Program-made: the position numbers and the translations under genes | Part shown: piece after piece, positions 62,599 through 64,000 of the stretch | Position numbering within the stretch: position 1 is the first letter of the stretch | How the letters are laid out: every line of letters begins with the position of its first letter | The notes under the pieces: generated by a model | Databases searched by the model: none | Told to the model about the DNA's origin: nothing | The model's input: the letters and a program-made list of their open reading frames with translations, nothing else | Assembly: GCF_025822605.1 (NCBI RefSeq) | Contig: NZ_JACKTY010000028.1 | Coordinates: 434,555 to 498,554, forward strand | Length of the DNA: 64,000 nt | Direction: 5' to 3' | Source: Mycolicibacterium komossense | GTDB taxonomy: Bacteria; Actinomycetota; Actinomycetes; Mycobacteriales; Mycobacteriaceae

Positions 62599-64000
62599 AT
62601 GACCACTCTCAACTACGGAAGCACAACGCTGGCACCCGAACTCGATCGGGACTTCGAGAGCGCTCTGCAGACGTGCCGCACGGAGATTCCAGGGCCGCTA
62701 CCGCACGTGATCGCCGGTGACGACCGCCCGCAGGGTGAGGTATTCGACCGCCGCGACCCTGCCGACCCCGGGCGCGTCGTGGCCAAGGCGCACGCCGGTG
62801 ACCAGCAAATTGTCGACGAGGCCGTCGCCGCGGCTCAAGCGGCCGCGCGTGGTTGGCGCAACCTGTCCTTTGCGGAGCGGGTAAGCGCACTGCGGGCGGC
62901 GAAGATTCGCTTCTCGGATAACGCGATCCACATCGCCGCAACAATCTCCGCCGAAACGGGCAAGTCACGCATCGAGTCGCTGGCCGAGGCTCAGGAGTCG
63001 ATCGATCTGATCGAGCACTACTGTGCGCAGATCGAATCCCACAACGGATTCAGCACACCGCTTCGACCCACTGCGACCGACACGACCACCGATGTACTGC
63101 GGCCCTACGGCGTGTTCGGGATTCTCGCGCCGTTCAACTTCCCCGTCGCGTTGGCGGTGAACATGACCGCCGCGGCTTTGGTCACCGGGAACACAGCCGT
63201 CTTGAAGCCCTCGGACAAGACGCCGCGCTCTACCGATCTGGCCGCGCGACTGCTGGCTGCGTCGCTACCCGCGGGGGTGCTCAACGTCGTACACGGCGGT
63301 GCGCAGACCGGCCAGCTCCTCGCCAATGCCGATATCGATGGCGTGGCCTTCACCGGATCGGCGGACGTCGGCTGGGGGATCATAAGGACGTTGTCCAGCG
63401 GCGCGTACGCCAAACCTGTCCTGGCCGAAATGGGCGGCAGCAATCCGGCCATCGTGATGGCCAGCGCCGTCATCGATGACGCGGTAGAAGGTATCGTCCG
63501 CTCGGCTTACGGATTTTCAGGCCAGAAGTGCAGCGCGACAAGACGAGTCATTGTGGACCGCTCGGTTCACGACGAGCTGGTCACACGCTTGTCGGCACGA
63601 ATCGAACAGATCGTCGTCGGCGACCCCGGCCGAGCAGACGTCTTCGTCGGACCGCTGATCGACGAAGTCGTCACGTCCCGGGTGACAGCGGCCCTGGCTG
63701 CGGCCCGCGCCGACGGCGCAACCGTGATCAACGGCTCCGTCCCGCCCGGACCGGGCCACTTCATCGCCCCGACGCTCGTCACCGGACTACCGCGGGGTCA
63801 CCGGATGACGCGAGAAGAGCTGTTCGCCCCAGTGGTCACCGTCACTACCGTGGACGGTATCGACGACGCGCTGGCCGAGGCAAACGCCGTCGAATACGGT
63901 TTGTCCGCAGGCATCTTCAGTGCCGCGACGGAGGAGACCGACAGATTCCTCGACGAGATCCAGGCCGGAGTCGTCTACGTGAATCGTCGCGAGGGCGCCA
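62599..64000 (+). CDS. Aldehyde dehydrogenase, pyrroline-5-carboxylate dehydrogenase-like (3' end outside window)
   Basis: The visible 467 codons have the ALDH fold with GILAPFNFPVALAVNM near residue 175, the catalytic glutamate in LAEMGGSNPAI near 275 and Cys311 in GQKCSATR. YVNRREGA lies at the window edge; the V-x-x-NR-x-GA stretch is typical of P5C dehydrogenases, which continue with TTGAWPG. The expected reaction is oxidation of glutamate-semialdehyde-like products. It begins 10 bp after the DAO gene, so the two form one unit. Confidence 0.88.
   Translation, partial: MTTLNYGSTTLAPELDRDFESALQTCRTEIPGPLPHVIAGDDRPQGEVFDRRDPADPGRVVAKAHAGDQQIVDEAVAAAQAAARGWRNLSFAERVSALRAAKIRFSDNAIHIAATISAETGKSRIESLAEAQESIDLIEHYCAQIESHNGFSTPLRPTATDTTTDVLRPYGVFGILAPFNFPVALAVNMTAAALVTGNTAVLKPSDKTPRSTDLAARLLAASLPAGVLNVVHGGAQTGQLLANADIDGVAFTGSADVGWGIIRTLSSGAYAKPVLAEMGGSNPAIVMASAVIDDAVEGIVRSAYGFSGQKCSATRRVIVDRSVHDELVTRLSARIEQIVVGDPGRADVFVGPLIDEVVTSRVTAALAAARADGATVINGSVPPGPGHFIAPTLVTGLPRGHRMTREELFAPVVTVTTVDGIDDALAEANAVEYGLSAGIFSAATEETDRFLDEIQAGVVYVNRREGA

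Noticed and set aside
62811..62822. Another ATTGTCGAC match resembling the GntR operator
   Set aside because: It lies inside the coding sequence of the last aldehyde dehydrogenase (encoding I-V-D-E), its second half does not match, and it is not near a gene start.

Overview
The window is high-GC actinobacterial DNA, almost certainly from a non-tuberculous Mycobacterium (Mycolicibacterium-like). I base this on gene order and gene types recalled from mycobacteria: pyrR-pyrB, nusB-efp-pepQ, aroB-aroK-aroC-(prepilin peptidase)-aroE-mltG-ruvX-alaS, rarA, a DUF3097 gene, F420-type LLM enzymes and frequent GTG starts. No rRNA, tRNA, CRISPR array or intact insertion sequence was seen.

Region 1 (1-25.7 kb) is mostly core chromosome. 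It holds the start of the pyrimidine operon (pyrR, pyrB), with a clear PyrR-binding RNA element overlapping the pyrR ribosome binding site. A small accessory block follows (beta-lactamase-fold hydrolase, alpha/beta hydrolase, saccharopine-dehydrogenase-like reductase, PaaX-type regulator, acetyltransferase, a broken Nudix gene). Then come the long minus-strand nusB/efp/pepQ and shikimate/alaS blocks, rarA, and small exported or housekeeping genes. The dehydroquinase gene that sits beside aroB in M. tuberculosis is absent here.

Region 2 (25.9-38 kb) is an accessory mosaic. It has a 0.9-kb graveyard of IS630- and IS110-type transposase tails, a lipoprotein-like hydrolase, a LysR gene divergent from a thiolase + pcaI/pcaJ module (end of the beta-ketoadipate pathway), a MarR/quinone-oxidoreductase pair with palindromic operators, an ArsR-SulP pair, a DUF4344 metallopeptidase lipoprotein and an EamA exporter.

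Region 3 (38-54.1 kb) is the most interesting part. A 12-bp palindrome, ATTGTCGACAAT or a close variant, occurs seven times, each time in the promoter region of a gene or operon, including that of a GntR/FCD regulator inside the cluster. The genes fit a trans-4-hydroxy-L-proline (or related imino acid) catabolic regulon: amino-acid permease, hydroxyproline-epimerase-family protein with a Ser/Cys pair, DapA-family deaminase/dehydratase, alpha-ketoglutarate semialdehyde dehydrogenase, a second aldehyde dehydrogenase, SDR, two LLM flavin enzymes, an MFS transporter, a GMC oxidoreductase with a gluconate-2-dehydrogenase subunit-3-like partner, a heme-degrading-domain protein and two unknown proteins. 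The usual D-hydroxyproline dehydrogenase is not present under this motif.

Region 4 (54.2-64 kb) is an amine/amino-acid uptake and oxidation cluster: a PotA-like ATPase, a fused double permease, a lipoprotein binding protein, a flavin monoamine oxidase, a FadR-like GntR regulator translationally coupled to a soluble Cache-like protein, a DAO-family FAD oxidoreductase and a pyrroline-5-carboxylate-dehydrogenase-like aldehyde dehydrogenase that runs off the window end.
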